A DNA stretch of 64,000 bases from Aphrophora alni (lineage: Eukaryota; Arthropoda; Insecta; Hemiptera; Aphrophoridae), in the NCBI GenBank assembly GCA_963513935.1, contig OY740769.1:104635762-104699761 (forward strand), read 5' to 3'. The notes under the pieces were generated by a model. That model worked only from the letters and a program-made list of their open reading frames with translations, ran no database searches and was not told where the DNA came from. Position numbers and translations under genes: made by a program. Shown here one piece after another: positions 1-14,900 of the stretch. Positions within the stretch are counted from its first letter, which is position 1. Each line of letters starts with the position of its first letter.

Positions 1-424
1 GCATATCTACCCTGTTGTCATATTTCTCTTATATCTAATATTATATACGTTTTCTTATTAATATATTTGTTACAAATTTCTCTGACAATTTAGTACCAAT
101 TATGTACCTTCTTTATTTATTTATACTCTTTATTTAACTCTATTATTATTATTATTATTATATTCTATAACAGAATACATTCCCTATTCACTGCCTTGAG
201 TCAAACTACTTTTCTAGTCAGACCAAGTTTAAGTAACCAAAAATGTACCCTATTACAAGACTCTCTCTCATCTGACCCCTAAGAGACCAAAACCCTATTG
301 GATTACAGAGAGTGTCGGGAGAAAGAGGGAAATACACATTGTTCAATACCATAGTAATTCTACTTCAATGAAAAACTATAGTAAGGCTTAGACTACCTAA
401 AACCTTGTTAAAAACCTGGTAGAG

Positions 425-830
425 TGTGAAGCGCAACTCGTCAATTTTTTTTTTCCAATTTTGCAGTAAAATTAGATTTCAGACTCTTCAGCAGAAAGTT
501 TTTTCTGCTCATTTGAAGAAATCTAATACCATAAAACTGTTTAAATTCATTCAACCAACCTTTGTCTAAAATTTTCTTTTTTGACAATCTGTTCATGAAA
601 TAATTTGCTTTTTCTTTTAAAATATCATCAGAAATGAAAACATGTCTTAATCTCTGTTACTGAAACAAAGACATAAGTGCTTCTTTCAGGAAATTCTGCA
701 TTTCTCAGAGTTTTATGATCACCAGGTTCATTAGTTTCAATTTTTTCCCCCTATTTTTTCACAGTTAATCAAAAGATTATAAATTGTTGATCTACCAATA
801 TGATAAGTGCCAGTAGATGCAGTTTTTTAC
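425..830 (-). pseudogene. pogo/Tigger-like (CENP-B-type) transposase relic
   Basis: Reading the minus strand from about 815 down to 430 gives pieces of a CENP-B/Tigger DNA-binding region in several frames. First comes a helix-turn-helix end (YHIGRSTIYNLL), then a link containing DHKTLRNAEFPE, then a Tc5-type HTH segment (ISDDILKEKANYF ... KGWLNEFKQFYGIRFLQMS). These are the usual order and wording of the two HTH halves in pogo/jerky transposases. Stops and frameshifts separate them, and no DDE domain is readable downstream. The sequence toward position 1 may hold further decayed parts. Terminal repeats were not found. The family call is by remembered motif, not by search. Confidence 0.6.
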
Positions 831-2030
<1,200 letters not shown>

Positions 2031-4634
2031 GGTGTAATTTTTATAGATTTATTCAAAATATATTTAGAAACTTATCAGCTTGAGGCCATTTAAATTATTG
2101 ATGTTATGACATTTAATGATAAGGACTTAAATTAACAAAGGTATTTTTTTTCTGACGAAGTTTTTGGGTTTTTTAAACCAATGACAACCAATCTAATTTA
2201 AATTAAAATTATTCATAATTATTTGCATTATACTTTAGACATACCATCTATATTAGTTCCTTTTAGACTTAATTTAGTTTAAATATTAATTTTAAACTTA
2301 TTTAAAACCATTTATATACTAATACAATGAATGATGATTTTATTAAAGTTTTAAAATTTAAGTTATGAAATATAATTTCTCACAAACAAGTGCCGGATGC
2401 CTCTTTGTTCCTATTTAGTGTATTTTGTTCTAATTTTCACTTAATTTCCCCTTAATTTCTATACTTCGTGCTATCTGCCATCACAGCTTAAGGGAAAGAT
2501 AAGGTGTACTACCGACCATTAATACATTGTGGAACTCCTTTGTAAATGAATAAATACTTTTCACGCTTTCCACAAATAATTTAATTAAACCATGCCAGTC
2601 CATGATTGTGAAAGATAAAGCATTTTCAAAGGTGCTTGCCTATAAAAATACCATTACTAACCAAACCGAGGCTCAGTATAGTTCAAATAAATCATTTGTG
2701 AACAGTACAAATAGTAATTATTTGCATTTGTAATCCAAAGATTACCCTATTTGTTACCAGTATAATCTCACATAGAAAATCCATGTTTTAATGCTCTCAA
2801 CACTTGAGTGTATTTGTTCTCTGTTTATTTATTTATATTGCCATAATTTAAATAGTGGCCTTGAATAATTATTGCCCCTCTAATATATTGATTATTTAGA
2901 ACTAAACCCAATTTTCACCATAATGTTGAACAAAAAAAAACTTTTTAATCTAACAGAACACTAGAAACAAAAAAAAAGAAAATAATTTATCAGTTTAGTT
3001 CAAAAATCAATGTACTCTAAATGGTCTTTTTCAATCTTCATAAATGGATTTTCATAAATAATGATAAACCTTAATTATTTTATTAATATAGACGTACAGT
3101 GTGTAAGAAAGGCATTTTATAAAATTATGTGTTTTTTAATCTTTGCATAAATATAATGAGGTTAATTTTCTCAATCTTTGGACCTTTTGAAGGTACTCAA
3201 TTGTAATGATTTAGGGATGTAGCATTGCAAACATTAAACAAAAATTTTCAAAAAATATTAAAAGAAAAATAAATTTTGAATCTTGCTTGTTTGAAATTAA
3301 AGTTAATACTTACAATTTAGTGTTGATAGAATAGAATTCGAAACAAGTTAATTGAATTTTGAATAGATATTTGTCCAAACATGTTTGGCTCTGCAATATT
3401 AGTACCCATGTTTAGTTTTATTGTATTTTTTTTAAATCAAACAAAATTCTATTACTGTTTATATCATATATATTTGCTAAATTTATATCAGTTATTTTGT
3501 AGAATTCATCAGTCTTCCAATGCATGATTATGCATTTATGGTTAGCCAGTTTTTTTGGCTTTAGTATTATTAATGTGTTATTTATTTAAAATAGTACTTG
3601 TATGATAATTATTTGTAATAAATGTATATTGCTGCAAATACATTTTTATTTCTACGTAAATTGTTTTAATTCTTGTTTTTACCTTTCCTTCCATACCATC
3701 ATAATTCTTTGATTAACTAACTACATGTATATAGCAAACTGTATATATTGCATATATATATGCAAGGTCTGTTCTTCAAACCCCTGCGAGTGCAAATTTT
3801 TCTTAACCTAGCAGATAAACTTCCTTCACATTCATAATAACACTGAATCAATGTGATGCATGTTTATAAAGATAAAGTCATGATGGAATACAAAAATCAA
3901 TTAATTAATTAATAGTAAACTACTAAAAGTTTACCACCTACTAAATTCATGTGTTTGAAATTAGTGAACTCATTGCTATGGCAGCTGATGTTTTAAAAAT
4001 CCCAATTATATCTGTATACAATAATAAGTTTTTCCTCAAGAATTTGACAAAAAATAACGAAACCACAACCATTTAAAGTTTTAACTTACTTTTGAAAGAC
4101 CTGGTACATATATATATTAAATTTTTTGTCAAAATGCATTTAATAAAAATACAAACCAACAAAATTAAATTTCTCTTTGTAACAATACATGCAATAATAA
4201 GCTCTAATAAAACTTCTTAACTGAACAGTGTTAACCATAGACGACTTTGGAGTGTCCATGTTTATCATGTTCAAAATTTCCACCAAGAACTACTTGAAAA
4301 AATGAGTAACATGGCAGAGTATTATTAAAATATCCCTTTGAAATTTGATTCGTCATAACTTAGTATCTAAGTAAAATAAAAAGATTTTGCTTTCACCAAA
4401 ATAAAGGAACTTTTTAGGGGTAACTTAAGGGGGAAAACATATGCGTTACATTCAAACGAGAAGGAGAAAATATGTTTAATACTTTTTCAAAACACCCTAT
4501 ATATGGAACCTGAGTTCTTTACAACCTTTAGATAGCACCAATCAAGAACTTTCCTTTGATGTGTTTATCACCTTCCTACACTAATTAGAAGCTGAAATAT
4601 TCCAATATATGTTGGACATTTGCCCAACTCTGTA
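2031..4634. other. AT-rich intergenic DNA, no feature recognised
   Basis: No coding frame, splice-consistent exon or intact repeat was recognised. Around 4300-4510 the sequence ends with an 'acaccctatatatgg' phrase. It resembles a dispersed-repeat style seen again near 7130-7170 and 45205, so part of it is probably old repeat sequence. Confidence 0.4.
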
Positions 4635-6655
4635 ACACAGAGTGATTGTTTGAATACTTACCAGTTCTATTATTTAAAAGACGGAAAGAGATATACATAA
4701 TCTGTTCTCAGGACGGTTATTCACCTTTAGGAGGAATCTTAGTAAACTATTTACAAAATTTAAAATAAACCTCCCACCACCACACATGTCAAAAATGTGT
4801 AATAGACACATGTGGCTTGTGCTATCTCAAATTAAAACCCTTTAAACAACCATGAATTTCTGTTGAAAACAAATAAAATCTGCCAACACATTCGTTTGCT
4901 ATGGTAAAAATGTTATTTTGTAGAATTTTATAAAATAGGTTATCTCTCTAGGTATGAAAATAATATTTATTACAAAATTCATTATTTAACATTAATCAAA
5001 GTCAACAGCACGTAATGGACAAATTTTATCATTTTCATGACAGTAAAAGTGGAACAAATAAACATTTAAGTAAGTCTACAATTTTTTTTACATGTCACCT
5101 TTCCTTGATTTTTGAGAACGTCTTTTTATTTTTCCAAACATCTAATTCTATCAATTAACCTAAGTATTATTTCTTGTACTACCCCAGCAATAATTTATTA
5201 AGTTTGTCAGAACTGTTATAGCAATTTTATTTTTGTGAGAAATTAAAAAATAAAATAAGGAAATGATAAAAAGTCAGTTTTCATAGTGCTATAGCTTAAT
5301 TTTATAAAATTCTAGAGAATAGCTAAAAAATATATTTTTTCAGCATATCGAAGGAATAAGTTGTTTGATTTTTATTTATTACAACAGAAATTTATAGTTT
5401 TAAAGGTCTTTTATTTGAGGTATTATAAGCCATATGTGTCCATTATACATTTTCGAGTGGGAAGAGGTAGGGGTTTTTTGGATTTTACCATGTTTTTATT
5501 AGTTCGGTTTCCATCACATCTGTATGTCTGTCCGGGTGAAATTTTGCGATTGAGTTTAAACTAACTTCCTAATAAGCTAGAGACCTGAAATTTTGAACAT
5601 AGGTCAGAATTGGATGACAATACAATATTCAGTTGGTTTCTTGTCTCTACATTTGTTTAAACAATAGTTATTTAAACAAATAAAAATCGGCAAATATAGA
5701 TTTTTTTAACCGTGTTATCGCTTAACCGCGTTACCTCTTAAACGTGTTATCGCTTTTGAATGGTAACCGGAATATTGAAGTAGGATGAGGCAAATTTTTC
5801 ATAGCTTGTGAGAGTTATTGGATTAATAATAAATCAAATAAAAAAAAATATTTAACATACCACGTTTTTAAAACGAACTGAAAAGTATAATAATAAATAA
5901 AATTTTAAAAATGAGCTCGATTGCTCAAAACTCACTGTCAAAACACCTTACAATGAAGATGCCATGACGGAGATGGGAAGAATGCGTCAAATACGATCTT
6001 TACCACCATAAGTTTATGATACATTTACAAATTGTAATGGAGAAGGATCAGACATTCTATTGTTTTAATTCATGTGCATGAAAAATATAAAATACATTTT
6101 GTTTACTTCTTTGGTTTGATTTTCTGAGTTACAAGACTATAATAGAACTATTATAGGTAATAAGAGGTAATATTTTGAATTTCAGACATTTGCAGCTAAA
6201 CAGGATGTGAAATGCATTGGGAATTTCCTATATATGTGCCTGTCAGAGTCTCATCATATATTCAAAAAATATTGAAATCTTTCACCCGGACATAAGACTA
6301 AAAAACAGAATATAATAAATCAAATTTAAAAAAAAATTTATTTAACATACCACGTTTTTAAAAGGATTGTTAGTGGCTATTATTGCCTGCGCCCCACGTT
6401 TTTCTCTCCAAGTATTCCAAATATATCCATAGCCACTAACAATCCTCCCTCAAAATTGTAGAAGGGTCATGAAAAATTATTTTATACTTTTTAGTCCGTT
6501 TTAAAAACGTGGAATGTTAATTTTTTTAATTGATTTATTTTTTAAATAGGTATTCTAAGATTTTCCTTAAAGGTGATTAACTGTTCTGAGAACAGATTAT
6601 GCATATCTCATAATAGAGTTGGTAAGTTTTCAAAAAAATCACTGTGCATAGAATG
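4635..6655. repeat. composite inverted-repeat (foldback-like) region
   Basis: Three sets of repeats are visible. An outer diverged inverted pair lies at about 4640-4742 and 6548-6652; both arms share 'cataatctgttctca' in opposite orientation and 'cttacca' + 'ctattat'. A second pair lies at about 5528-5546 and 6279-6297 ('gtccgggtgaaa'). A third unit containing 'catwccacgttttaaaa' occurs three times: forward at 5829-5895, forward at 6303-6362, reversed at 6483-6545. Between the last two, 6362-6378 and 6429-6446 ('ggattgttagtggctat' and its complement) form a perfect hairpin. This looks like overlapping non-autonomous DNA elements. No transposase is readable and no target duplication was settled. 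Confidence 0.6.
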
Positions 6656-7587
6656 TTTAGAAAATGCCTTGCAAAACATTAAGTGGTGGTTACATGGATC
6701 AAATTTTTTTTAAAGTTTCTATAAATATATGTTTTGAAACGTTTCGTGTTCCATCTGTCAGCCGTTTTGTGTTTTTTTATTTTTAATTATTAAGATTTTG
6801 TGTCGAAATTGGGTATACAAATTTTTCATGCTACATTTTTATTATAATATCAAGAATCAAAACTTTATTTTATAGATATTTTAATTATTTAATTTTATTT
6901 TATAAATTATAAAAAAGTTTACTGTTTGAAATTTTTAATGTTGAATATCACTAAAACTTTACAAAAAAATTAAACAGCTGCCATTTTGAAAATTTATGAG
7001 ATAAAGTTGTGATTCTTGGTGTACTGGTAAAGTGTTGCATATAAAATTTGTATAACAAATGTTGACAAGAAATCTTAATATTTTCAAAAGCTACCATTTT
7101 TTTTAAAATTTGACCCTTATAACCACCTCTTAAAATTAGGCACAACTTTTTCTGAACACTCTTTATATAGGAAATTCTACTTTTAGTTGGTTAAAAATAC
7201 CAAACAAAATCTGTAATACCAATTCATAATTAGTTTATCTATGTGAATTTTATGAAACTATTAACAAAATTATGGAGTGATAGCATATTAATGTTTTTAA
7301 TAAAATTGGTACCTACATTTATTTTATTATTATTATGTTAGTCTTAAATACTTTGTTTAGAGTCAATTTGTCCCCTGAATTAAAATTTGTTTGCTGAATA
7401 TGTTTGATAAAAACCTGTAACTAATTTTTATAGGCTCAAAGTTGTCTGGCTCATTTATTTATTCGTTATGTTATGACTCTAACTTTATTAACAAAACTCA
7501 TGTTTGGATTCTCTGCATATTTTCATTTCTTAATGATTTGAAAGCTACAAATTGTCACCATCTGACTGATTTATTAATATGTTTGAT
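6656..7587. other. AT-rich intergenic DNA, no feature recognised
   Basis: No exon or intact element recognised. Phrases near 6990-7170 ('actctttatataggaaattc') resemble other dispersed repeats in the window. The 64-codon minus frame at 6951-7145 has no recognisable domain. Confidence 0.35.
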
Positions 7588-7595
7588 GTATAGAC

Positions 7596-8051
7596 TAGAG
7601 TTGTAACGGATATCCGGTTAATATCCGGTATCTGGCCTATCCGGCCCTTTTTTTAGTATCCGGTATCCGGCCGGATAGTTGCAACTATCCGGCTGGGTAC
7701 CGGATACTTAATTATGTAAATGAAATTACATAAATAGGTGATCTATACTTCCAAATAGGTGATCTTTTTGTAGCGGTCGCCATTAAACTACAAAAAACTT
7801 CAACCACAAAAAACAAATACCGAAAAACTCACTGACAGACCGTTGAATACTAGTGTTTGACGCATGAACGATACAAGCCGCCCACTCCCCCACTCCTACG
7901 GTCCAAGAGACAGGTTCGTACTTGTCTTTCAGTGAATCATCGCTAGAACTACACACACTACCTGAGTCGGATATCCGGCGCTCCGGCCTAGAACCTCACC
8001 GAATATCCGGTATCCGGTATCCGGCCAAAACGACTATCCGTTACATCTCTA
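7596..8051. mobile_element. hAT-type MITE with exact 8-bp target duplication
   Basis: The element begins TAGAGTTGTAACGGATA and ends in the complement of TAGAGATGTAACGGATA (one mismatch in the first 17 bp). It is flanked on both sides by GTATAGAC, at 7588-7595 and 8052-8059, an exact 8-bp duplication as made by hAT transposases. Copies of 'tatccgg' and its complement cluster at both ends (about 7609-7705 and 7970-8040). At 456 bp with no reading frame it is non-autonomous. The hAT assignment rests on TSD length and the TAGAG-type terminus. Confidence 0.88.
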
Positions 8052-8600
8052 GTATAGACGATCATATACAAACTAAACATAGTCTCATAACTATGTGAAT
8101 AACAAATTTTCTTGGCAGTTAAGCAAAATTCTTTAGACCATATTTATTAAGATGAAATAGATATCTTCATAAATCCCAAATGTTTCTATATTTAATCATA
8201 AATTGACAGAAGCAATTATCGGCCAACTAATAGTTTAATTTTGTCATAAGAGATATGCTTCGAAATCATATTGAACAAGAAAAACTTTTTAAACTCTTGA
8301 AGATTTCATGCTGTTTGCAAAGAAAATCAAAATGGTATTTTTTTCTTCAATGTATCTACTATCTTCATGGTTGAAGATTACTTTTACTTAGTACAGTATA
8401 GTTTACTATGATTTTCAAAATATAAGTAAACTTTGAACCACTGTTATCACTTGAAATTTAACCTATTAAATACTTTAAAATTAGTTTTGGATGAGGGGTC
8501 ATGAATTAGTTCATGAATTCAAGGGGTCAAACTCTTTATAATGTGTGGATAAATTATATTAAGATGAAAGAAAATTATATAAATTTAAATAAAATTTGTG

Positions 8601-8606
8601 TTTATT
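8601..8606 (-). promoter_or_regulatory. probable poly(A) signal of the yellow-family gene
   Basis: On the minus strand this reads AATAAA, about 80 nt after the stop codon of the yellow-family gene. It is the first canonical signal downstream. Confidence 0.5.
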
Positions 8607-8683
8607 TATAGCATGTTATTTTTAATTTTGTTATGTCCATATGTTGTGTCAATGAATCATTTGTAAATTACATATAATGTAAA

Positions 8684-8909
8684 TTACATTTCATCACAGC
8701 TTGTGCCTTTAATGGCTTGTCGAACCGGAGCCATAAAAACACGAAAGTTGATATTCTTTTTCTTGATGCCAGTAATCATAAATTCTGGTAAAGGTGAGTT
8801 CATCACCCACAGCTTCCCTGTTTTATCAACTTTAATATCATTTGGGAATGTCATTGTTTCTTCATCGTCTGCAACTATTCCTTGAGTTTTGTCATTGTAC
8901 TCTTCACCT
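8684..8909 (-). CDS. yellow-family gene, exon 4 (C-terminus and stop)
   Basis: Acceptor TTCTTTTTTAG, enters in phase 2. Encodes the last blade with FPNDIKVDK, LWVMNSPLPEFM and NFRVFMAPV, then GTSCDEM and TAA at 8686-8684. There is no long low-complexity C-terminal tail such as Drosophila yellow has. Confidence 0.93.
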
Positions 8910-11900
8910 CTAAAAAAGAAACAAAAAAGTATTAGATTTAAATTTAAGATTCTGACTTTTTTTTAATATTCACTTATGTGTAGAATATATTTAGAATATC
9001 ATTTAGGGTATAAGAAAAAGAAAATAATCTAGCTTTATATTATTTTACCTTTTAAATTCTTCTATGTCTTTCTTACATTTGAGAGAGTGGAACATTACAT
9101 TTATGGTTGGAAACATGTGAATGAGGTACGGAAACAATATCTATTGGAGGAGAAACAATATGTTCTCCTGATTTTAAGTTAATAAGTATATTTTTGAAGA
9201 AAAAAAACATACTCTTAGGTGGAGTGCTATTATGGTTTTAAACAGAAATATGTCTCTCAATAGTTGTTGGACAGTCAATTAATAAAAATATGACATCTGT
9301 TGTTCATTTTTGTAAATTTATCAAGTACTTATTACAAGGATGTTGTAGTAATGGTCAGATGAGATTTTATCAACATTTATTACTAGAGTCAATAATTTTG
9401 TAATAAATATTTTGTATTTCATTTACAAAGAAAAATCTTTTTAAAAAATGGTAAAAATAGTAATAAAAATATTCAAAGTCTACAGATAGCTTAATAGCTT
9501 GTATTCATATTTCCTTATTTTCTATAATTATCACGGAATCTCCTTAAATAAAGCAAATTTTCATTACAATCTCAGGAATTAAGAAAGTCCTAATTATTAA
9601 AAACTTCAAATCGATTTTTTTAATAATACATTAACATTTAATATAAACCATTTTATTTTTGTCTTTGTTTTTTGAAACATGAAAGTGTTCTTTAATATTT
9701 TTAAAATTATACTTAATCTATAATTTTTACCTTTCACATCAATTATGGTATATTAGTTTGGCGCATAAATTTTCAAATTTCACCATATTTTGATCGATAT
9801 AGCTTTTATTTCTTTATTAACAAGATTATCTGAGATACCAAAGGAGGTGAAAATCAGAAAAATATACTAGGACAAAAATTTATAAAGTATATCTTCTGAT
9901 TTTAAGATTTCCTTTATGGGAGTTAAAATTGTTCACGCTATTGTAGAAAAATTTGTTTTAAATAGTGAAAATTAGAACTTTCAATCATTTAACATAAAAT
10001 GTACTTGTATATATATAAATTTGAATGGTCCATCTAAAACCATTTACTGAGGGTAATAATAGTATGCATATCCACTATTCATATTGTTTAAAATAGCTAA
10101 TAATAACAATAGTATGAAATATATTAAAAGAAAAGAACATTGATGAATTTATGAAATATTTTCCTAATCTAAACTTTAATTTAAAATGTTAAAACAAAAT
10201 ATATAACTTCAAAATAAAATTATATAATATAAGTAAATCACAATAATTACTTACTTAAAAGAATTCCAACAAGCCACAGCATTTCTATTAATCTGAGTGT
10301 AAAACAATACTCCAGTCTCTTCATCCAAAAATGATGCAGAGGATTGACCATTCACACCTCTATTGCCCAATACTTTGAAAGCTTTCAGGTTTTCTTTTGC
10401 CAAAGTACTATTTTGTAAATATTTCGAGGAAACAGCAAACTCCATTGTACTAGCTAATGGATGAAAATACACTGAACGAAATCCATCTCTGTCTACTGGG
10501 GACAAGGCCATTCCGAAAACACCATCTTGCCATTGAAAATGTACACCGTTATTTGTAAAATCACCAGAGAGTGGATCGAAATGAAAATAATTATGTGTTA
10601 CTGAATGTGTTTCATTTGCTGTCAAACTGTAAACAATTATTTTGTAGTTCCCGACATCAGGTACATATGCATAAGCATGATCACAGTTGGCAGATGTTAC
10701 ATCAACTATTATATTGGGGAAAAATGAATTTTCATTAAAGTCCAATTTATCTTTAAATGCATAAGTGTATAGAAGTTGATCAGCTTTTAAATCATATATG
10801 AAAATAGTTGGAGGCATTTGCTGTTTTGGTTGACTTAGCGTGTCAATATTTCCAGTGTCCATGACCCATAGTCTGTCACAAGAATCAACTCGGATACGGC
10901 AAACTGATTGTAGTTTTGGTGGCCATGTTGAAACAGTTCCGGAATTTGCTTCTAAGTTTGGGTATGGAATTAAATCTGGTGACTTGTTACTGCCATTCAG
11001 ATCTGAAACATGGTTGAAAATAAAGTAGTTTGACAAAACATTTTCAGTACCTATTAAAAAAAAATCACAATCTATCTAACATTGCCCTATACTGTTACTG
11101 TGATAATTCCTAAGCTATTAGTAGTTACATTTTTTTGCCAAGTATTTTAAATGAGATTTTTCAAAAGTTTTGAAGATACTTTAACACTTTTTTTTATTCA
11201 AGATATACAAAATCATATATTTTTCTCAACCTTATGGCTTATAAATCATTAAAGTAAAGAGTTTATAAAGTGTACAAATTATCCAGTTGTCTGACAATTT
11301 TAAAACAAACTTTATAAATCCAGAAATTTTAACTGATTGAGATTTGTACTCTTTATCTCTTGACTAAAACACTATAGCTGTAAAATGGGGAGGGTGGTCA
11401 AGTTTTAAAATTAATGGAAAGTCAAAAGTCTACCTATACCCACTTCATATGTCACCAATATATAATAAATAATGTCTGCTTTAAAAAAGTAAAACTGTTG
11501 ACCATAGAGAGTGAAACCTTCATATTAATTACTAGTATCCCAAAAGAACTAGAGAGGTTCTAGGGTGTTTTGCTATGAAAATAAGCTAAAATTACTTGTT
11601 ATACAATGTTGCAAATCTGGTCTCAAAAGCTTAGAATTACTGTGATGGGAACTCGATGTACTGACCACACATCACCCTAGCAGATATAGGTCCACAGTGG
11701 ACTGTTGTGTAAGGATAAGAATGTTACAAATAATACAGAATTTTCAGTTTTAGTTTTAAAGAAACAAAATTGTAGGCTTTCAAAACCTTCAAAATCTTTC
11801 TCCTTGTATTTTGTTGCTTATGCTTAAATCAAATTTAAAAAAAGTTATGAACTTAATATTGAAATTTACCTTTAAACAAAAATAAAAGTATTTAAAATCT

Positions 11901-14900
11901 ATTTTCAAAAACTATATGCTTAAGTAATCATAAAACACGGTGTTGAAACCAAATTTGGCAAAAAATTATTTTAAAAAATGTGACTACTATAAATAAATAA
12001 AAGTAGGAAAACCTACTAAAAATACCAACTTCCAATTTTTTAAAATGAAAATTCAACTTGCCTGACAAAAATTACACAAAGAAATTGCTGAATATAACAT
12101 TGTCTATGTGTGTTTTCTTTCTCACAAAAAGTTTAATCTCCATACAGTTAAAGCCTTAAATTCCAAAATAATTAAAATGAGGTAAGTAATTCGAGAAATA
12201 TTGATGAAGCTAATCTATATTAATATAATCTTATTTATACTTGCCTTAGCAATTCATTTTTAGACGTTTTCTCTGTTTACAGCTGTTTCACCTATTCATT
12301 TCAGGCATCATCAGAACTAATATTGTAAAAATACTTTTCTCGTATTTATACTTATTAACATATTAATATCACATTTAATGCACAAACAAAATAAAACTAT
12401 GATAAAAACACATTACGGCACTTGGTCAAGCATTTGAATCACTTGTTAAGTTTTTTCGAGTCACAGTTGTGACTGTCATCAATTCTATTAAATCTCATAC
12501 TGTAAAATATATGTTCAAACTAGGCAGTCATCAATGAGGTGGGGGAGAAATCTTATCTATTAAATACAAAGTTGTTTCTTCATGTAAAGATAAGATATCT
12601 CTTTAGACAACCATTTCTGCTCTGCCATGTTTTTAGCAATTAATTAATTAAGCAGCTTTTGAATTAATACTAGTCTTAAAATGCATATACTTTGGGATAT
12701 CATGTCTAAAAATGAATTGCTAAGGCAAGTATAAATAAGATTATATACAATAGCAATCGAATATGGCTACAAATACAATAATTAATATATATTGTCCAGG
12801 GCCAAATGATTTGAATAAGTAAGTTCACTATTGTAGAGGGTAAAGGGTTAACATTTGTTTTCAGAATGACCAGCATGAAAATCAGGCATCTACAATGACT
12901 AAGGACATAAGGACACCTCCGATTTTTTTATTTAGTTCCTAATATGTCTTGAAATTTATCAAGTTTTTTCTTTTATTAATCAAAATTTTAATTATTATAC
13001 AATTTTTTTAATCAGGAACATAAAATGACACCAACTAAAAATTTAAGTTATTAATATTATGTGCACAAATAGAACAGTGAAAGAAGAGAAGAATGAAAAC
13101 ATTATTGAAAAATCCGTTTCGAATATATAGATTAGCAATAATTAATACATCCAGACTTCCAGGATCATCCATATATATGTGCTATTATTGAAGTGAGGGT
13201 TATTATAATAAATTAAACTTACTGTCCAATGAGATATAGTTTAGAGTTGAAAGAACACCAGGTTTAAAGCGAGGAACAGTTATAAATAATTTGTTATTCC
13301 ATCTTTCGATGCCCAGTGCTAAATTATTCTCAGGGACATAACGCCCAGACTCTACAGCTGCTTTCTTCTCTTCTTGTGAAATCCGGTAACTGATCACTGT
13401 CCAGTTGAACACACCAGTTAGTCTTGTGTTTGCACTATCACAGGGTACAGCGAGAAACAGTGTTGAAACTGTTAAAAAATAATATTACTAAAGTATAAAC
13501 TACTCATAAAAATAAATAAGAAAGAATATGTATAAGTCAGAAAATTACAAATAAAACTAATATTGTTTACATCAATAAATGATTATATATTTAACATATT
13601 AGTAAAAAACATTGCTTTGTCTAGATGTAATAAGATGCAATTTAGCTAATATTAGGAAAATACAATCTCTTATGAGTAAAAGAAATTAAATGTATACCAA
13701 GATGATAGATAGTCAGAAGTTGAGGAGCAGAGAGGTAAGACAAAGAAAGCTGGAAGTGGTCAAAGTCTAGTAGGTAAAAGGAACCAATTTTAATATTCTT
13801 TTACAACATCTTATGTTTTGCTCAGTCTTATAATTTGACTTACAGCTAATATTTTAAGTTAGATAATTATTTAAAATAAAACAATTATTTATTTTATTCA
13901 GCTAAGCCAATTTTACATAAAACTAGAACAAAAATCATGACAGACAGCTGTATAAACAATACATTTGCTAAGGATAGTTTTGATTTTTCCAATAGATGAA
14001 ATTATAGATATGGAAATTTTGAATTTTATGTATCATGTGGAAAATACTGCTTTGTTTTTAATAGATGATTATGTATAGTAAATATATTTATATATACTGG
14101 ATTCCGTTATAAAAAATATATAAGTTACCACCAAATAAATATTCTGTCTACTATTTATAAAAAAGAATTAGTGATAGTAGTTCTGTTTACTTAGGATCTA
14201 ATTAAAATACAGTTGTGAAGCAACACAAAATCTCCCTTTTTAAATCTTTGTTAACTCTTAATGATTTCTGTTTGAGGTTAGCAAGAGTGGCCCAATATAC
14301 TGGAACATTTTGTATACTTATCGTATGTGTAAACAAATCATACTACATTCGTAATAAAATTAAGACTTTTTTATTTTCTAAGATTTTGTTTTTATCTTTG
14401 ATTGAGGAGAGGGAGAACAGCCCCTTTTTTAAGGGGAAGAAGAGTAACTAAAATGTTTATGTAGAAAGGGGGCCAATAATAATATGTTTTAAGGGGGAAA
14501 TAATAAGAAAATATGAAACTAACTGTAATTTCTGTCGTTGAATGTTGTTTAATTTAATTGGTTATTCAAAACTCAATAACAATTTTTTTTAAATCTAAAG
14601 GGGTACTTTACATTTGGTCGATTTTTGCTGAGCAGTTGTTGCTTATTAAATCGCCTCCCCAATTTATATAAGTCGATAAAAATCGCAGATGACTAGTTCA
14701 GTTTGCATAAAAATGTCGATCAGACATTTTAAAAGTTTAATGGATAACAATTTATAGGTGTGAACCCATCTTTAATCCATACTCCCAATTAAAAATAGTG
14801 TTTGATCAAATTTAGACACTAAATTTATCCAGTTTTGTTAATTTTGCTGAATGCGTATAAAAATATTATCCAATATCAGCTTTTATGATAAAGAAACTAT

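Noticed and set aside
4430..4510. Possible CRISPR-like or satellite repeats
   Set aside because: No regular spacing or repeated unit; the sequence is eukaryotic repeat debris.
10840..11028. Plus-strand 62-codon frame
   Set aside because: Antisense shadow of yellow-family exon 3.
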